Below are positions 59,636-64,000 of a DNA stretch of 64,000 nucleotides, piece after piece. Under the pieces are notes generated by a model that did no database searches, was not told the origin of the DNA, and was given only the letters and a program-made list of their open reading frames with translations. Each line of letters starts with the position of its first letter. Position 1 is the stretch's first letter. The stretch is from contig NZ_JAJGSX010000004.1 of NCBI RefSeq assembly GCF_021245725.1, positions 1 through 64,000 on the forward strand. The letters are read 5' to 3'. Position numbers and translations under genes: made by a program. The DNA comes from Pseudonocardia sp. TRM90224 (GTDB lineage: Bacteria; Actinomycetota; Actinomycetes; Mycobacteriales; Pseudonocardiaceae).

Positions 59636-60868
59636 TTGCCTTCCGAGGTGTTCTCCCCGTTCTCCTCCCTCACCCACCTCGAGTGCTCGCGCGACGGTTC
59701 GCGGCACGACGCGGACGTCGTGCAAGGCACGTCGCCGCTCGGGGCTCCCCTGCTGGCGCGCTACGACCTCGACGAGGTCGCCGCCACCGTCACACCGCGC
59801 CGGATCGCAGAGCGTCCCGCCGACCTCTGGCGCTACCACGAGCTGCTGCCCGTCCGGGATCCCGCGCACGTCGTCACGCTCGGCGAAGGCATGACGCCGC
59901 TGCTCGACCTCCCGCGGCACGGCGCCCGGCTCGGCGTCGCCGCGCTGCGGATGAAGGACGAGGGTGTCGTGCCCACCGGGACGTTCAAGGCCCGCGGCGC
60001 GGCGGTCGGCGTCTCGCGCGCGTTGGAGCTGGGCGTGAGCGGCATCGCAATGCCGACGAACGGCAACGCCGGCGCGGCATGGGCCTGCTACGCCGCCAGG
60101 GCCGGGCTGCGGTCGCTCATCGCCATGCCTCTCGGGGCCCCGGAGATCACCCGCAAGGAGTGCGTCGCGGCGGGCGCCGAGCTGTACCTCGTCGACGGGC
60201 TCATCGGCGACGCCGGCGCGATGATCGCGAAGGCCGTCGCGACGCGGACCGGCTACCAGGACACCTCGACCCTGCGCGAGCCGTACCGCATCGAGGGCAA
60301 GAAGACGATGGGCTTCGAGATCGCCGAGCAGCTCGGCTGGCGCACGCCGGACGTCATCCTCTACCCCACGGGCGGCGGCGTCGGGATCATCGCCATCCAC
60401 AAGGCCCTGCAGGAGCTGCGCGATCTGGGCTGGCTGCGCGGCGAGCTGCCACGGCTGGTCGCCGTGCAGGCCACGGGCTGCGCCCCGATCGTCGACGCGT
60501 TCCACTCCGGTGCCACGGAGAGCGTGGCGCCGGCCGACCCGCACACCGTCGCGTTCGGCATCACCGTGCCGAAGGCGCTCGGCGACTTCCTCGTGCTCGA
60601 CGCCGTTCGCTCGACGGGCGGCACGGCGGTTGCCGTCACCGACGACGAGCTGCTCGCGGCGCAGGTCGCGCTGGCCCGCGACGAGGGCACGTGGGTCTGC
60701 CCGGAAGGCGCCGCCTGCTTCGCCGCGGTGGCGCAGCTGCGCGAATCGGGTTGGCTCTCCGGATCGGAGGACGTCGTGGTGCTCAACACCGGCGCCGGGA
60801 CCCTCTACCCCGACACCATCCCCGTCGACGCACCCACGCTCCCGGCCGGCGGCACCATCCCCGAGTAG
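59636..60868 (+). CDS. thrC: Threonine synthase
   Basis: A 410-residue fold-type II PLP enzyme: VTLGEGMTPLLDLPRHGARL, VPTGTFKARGAAVGVSRALE (lysine that binds PLP), PTNGNAGAAWACYAARAGLR, LYPTGGGVGIIAIHKALQEL and VPKALGDFLVLDAVRSTGGT. This is the usual pattern of threonine synthase (O-phosphohomoserine to threonine); a paralogous lyase cannot be excluded. TTG 59636 or GTG 59648 is the start. The 281 bp upstream hold a TGCACGTGCA palindrome near 59521 and no gene. Confidence 0.82.
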   Translation: MPSEVFSPFSSLTHLECSRDGSRHDADVVQGTSPLGAPLLARYDLDEVAATVTPRRIAERPADLWRYHELLPVRDPAHVVTLGEGMTPLLDLPRHGARLGVAALRMKDEGVVPTGTFKARGAAVGVSRALELGVSGIAMPTNGNAGAAWACYAARAGLRSLIAMPLGAPEITRKECVAAGAELYLVDGLIGDAGAMIAKAVATRTGYQDTSTLREPYRIEGKKTMGFEIAEQLGWRTPDVILYPTGGGVGIIAIHKALQELRDLGWLRGELPRLVAVQATGCAPIVDAFHSGATESVAPADPHTVAFGITVPKALGDFLVLDAVRSTGGTAVAVTDDELLAAQVALARDEGTWVCPEGAACFAAVAQLRESGWLSGSEDVVVLNTGAGTLYPDTIPVDAPTLPAGGTIPE

Positions 60869-60962
60869 CGACGGACGTTGCGGCGATCGCCACAGCCACC
60901 GCGCATCACGGCACGTCACCGGATACCGTCGCTCCGCACGCGCAACGACATCGGAGGACGGC

Positions 60963-61739
60963 ATGGCAGGACCCCTGACGCTGGCGATCGACGTGGGCGG
61001 CTCGGGCTTGAAGGCGACGGTGCTCTCGCCGGAAGGCGAGATGCTCTCGGAGCGGGAGCGCAGTGAGACCCCGTACCCGTGCACGCCGCCGGTGCTGCTG
61101 GACGAGCTGGTGGCGCTCGCCGCGACCCAGCCCGAGTACGACAGGGTGTCGGTCGGCTTCCCCGGCGCGATCCGGCGCGGCCGCGTGCGCGAGGTGCCGG
61201 CGTTCTCCCGGCAGGGTCCGGGACAGGATCCCGACCTCGAGCTCGTCGCGATGTGGACCGGATTCGAGCTGCAGGCGGCGCTGGAGAAGCGGTTCACCAA
61301 GCCGGTGCGGGTCGCGAACGACGCCGATGTGCAGGGCTGCGCGGTGATCAGCGGCAACGGCATGGAGCTGGTGGTCACCCTCGGCACCGGCGTCGGGTGT
61401 GCGGTGTTCTTCGACGGGATGCTGCTGCCGCACATGGAGCTCTCGCACGGTCGGTTCGGCCACGGCCACTCCATCGAGGTGGCCTGCGGCGACAACGAGC
61501 GCCAGCAGATCGGCAAGGAGAAGTGGCGCGAGCGGGTGCTCGACGCGCTCGAAGCGCTGGAGGACATGGTCCTGCCCGACCACCTCTACATCGGTGGCGG
61601 CAACGCGAAACGGCTCGATCCCGACACGCTCGGGCCCAACCGCACGCTCGTCCCGAACGTCTCCGGGCTGCTCGGGGGTATCGCGTTGTGGGAACGCACC
61701 GGCGCGGTCGAGCGGGTTCCGTCGCCCGTCCAGAGTTGA
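60963..61739 (+). CDS. ROK-family sugar kinase (polyphosphate-glucokinase-like)
   Basis: A 258-residue ROK protein: [20 protein letters not shown] (phosphate loop), [40 protein letters not shown] (catalytic Asp), [37 protein letters not shown]. It lacks the CxCGxxGC zinc motif of many ROK kinases, as do polyphosphate glucokinases of actinobacteria. It lies 17 bp before pgi, so glucose phosphorylation feeding glycolysis is a reasonable role. GGAGG precedes the ATG. Confidence 0.82.
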   Translation: MAGPLTLAIDVGGSGLKATVLSPEGEMLSERERSETPYPCTPPVLLDELVALAATQPEYDRVSVGFPGAIRRGRVREVPAFSRQGPGQDPDLELVAMWTGFELQAALEKRFTKPVRVANDADVQGCAVISGNGMELVVTLGTGVGCAVFFDGMLLPHMELSHGRFGHGHSIEVACGDNERQQIGKEKWRERVLDALEALEDMVLPDHLYIGGGNAKRLDPDTLGPNRTLVPNVSGLLGGIALWERTGAVERVPSPVQS

Positions 61740-61756
61740 CGGTGCAGGATGGCGGT

Positions 61757-63427
<1,671 letters not shown>

Positions 63428-63451
63428 CGTAGCGCGGCGGGGAGGGGCGTG

Positions 63452-64000
63452 ATGACGGACGGCCGGGACAACCCGACCAACGCCGACGGCGGCGCGGAAG
63501 TGTCTGCAGAACTGCCGGCGGGGCTGCGTGAGCCGTTCGTCCCTCCCCCGCCACGCCCCGGGCTCGGTGCCGGCGTCGCCGTCCTGCTGGCGTTCGCCGC
63601 GATGGCTGCGTTGTGGGCGGCGCTGGTCGGCGTGGGGCCTGCCGTGCTCGACTCGGCGCTGCTGGCCGGATCCGTCGACGCGCGCTCCGGCGAGCTGACC
63701 GCCTCGGCGATCCTCGTGACGGATGTGGGGAGCACGCTGGTCATGGCGGTGCTGGCGGTCTCGGCCGGCGCGTGGTGCTGGTACCGGGGGCGACGCGCCG
63801 ACGCCGTGCTCGCGATCGGCGCGATGGTCGGCGCGAGCATCGTGTTCCGGCTGCTCAAGATCGTGATCGGCCGGCCGCGGCCGCCGGAGATCAGCCGGCT
63901 CGTCGTCGAGACCAACGAGTCGCTGCCCTCGGGACACGCCACCATGTCGACCGTCGTGCTCGGCACGCTCGTCGTGCTGGGCTGGGCGCACCGCCGCCGG
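63452..64000 (+). CDS. PAP2-family phosphatase, 3' end outside the window
   Basis: The partial frame gives 183 residues: a polar N-terminus, a first helix (VAVLLAFAAMAALWAALVGV), further helices, then the phosphatase signature in order, LKIVIGRPRPPEIS (K-x6-RP) and SLPSGHATMSTV (PSGH). The final SRxxxxxHxxxD motif is beyond the window end. The family acts on lipid or other phosphates at the outer membrane face, for example undecaprenyl pyrophosphate. GGGAGGGG precedes the GTG/ATG pair at 63449/63452. Confidence 0.85.
   Translation, partial: MTDGRDNPTNADGGAEVSAELPAGLREPFVPPPPRPGLGAGVAVLLAFAAMAALWAALVGVGPAVLDSALLAGSVDARSGELTASAILVTDVGSTLVMAVLAVSAGAWCWYRGRRADAVLAIGAMVGASIVFRLLKIVIGRPRPPEISRLVVETNESLPSGHATMSTVVLGTLVVLGWAHRRR

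Overview
The window is high-GC actinobacterial DNA. An SsgA-family division regulator, a mycothiol-system nitroreductase homologue, EspR-like regulators, split ChrB proteins, many GTG/TTG starts and several starts without a Shine-Dalgarno sequence all fit a member of the Pseudonocardiaceae, perhaps Pseudonocardia; the genus is an inference. The window divides at about 36.4 kb, where a tyrosine integrase abuts tRNA-Val(CAC).

Left part (1-36.4 kb) looks like an accessory island. At 1-8 kb two partner-switching pairs (ATP-binding anti-sigma kinase plus STAS antagonist) flank a decayed stretch: a LigD-type ligase without its catalytic N-terminus, a secreted protein, an IS21 istA remnant and a frameshifted MFS pump, followed by a VOC/MarR pair with visible operators and a DUF2695 gene. 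A chromate operon (chrB-N, chrB-C, chrA) occupies 8.0-10.3 kb. At 10.7-18.3 kb there are two related modules, each with EspR-like HTH regulators, a 7-TM MAB_1171c-type membrane protein and an ImmA/IrrE-type metallopeptidase; one module also has a zinc-ribbon/TM/coiled-coil protein. This is the best candidate here for an undescribed signalling or immunity system. Then come a nitroreductase-like protein, an FAD monooxygenase, a prepilin peptidase, two small coupled cysteine-containing genes and an excisionase-like HTH protein.

From 22.8 to 34.4 kb lies a defence and stress island: a helical-repeat protein with a C-terminal TerD domain, an Mrr-nuclease/TerD fusion, a lipoprotein, a PD-(D/E)XK nuclease overlapping a 1171-residue Ski2-like helicase (Hachiman-like), and a second nuclease followed by a TPR protein. 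The integrase (35.1-36.3 kb) has a spaced TGCTCC direct-repeat pair on each side and a tRNA-Pro-like remnant upstream.

Right part (36.4-64 kb) looks chromosomal: a tRNA Gly-Cys-Val cluster with its own promoter and terminator, SsgA-like protein, a PGPGW membrane protein, phosphotransferase and GNAT genes, RidA plus a CDGSH/truncated-haemoglobin fusion, a His-rich repeat protein, thioesterase, dihydrolipoamide-dehydrogenase-like protein, a two-gene xanthine-dehydrogenase-type molybdoenzyme, an ABC-2 exporter with an XRE regulator, an FAD hydroxylase divergent from its TetR, phosphoesterase, P450, MarR/cupin, HipA-like kinase/DUF3037, DoxX, threonine synthase, ROK sugar kinase, phosphoglucose isomerase and a partial PAP2 phosphatase. 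Three intergenic repeat families recur here: 21-bp arrays between convergent genes and two kinds of long bipartite hairpin.
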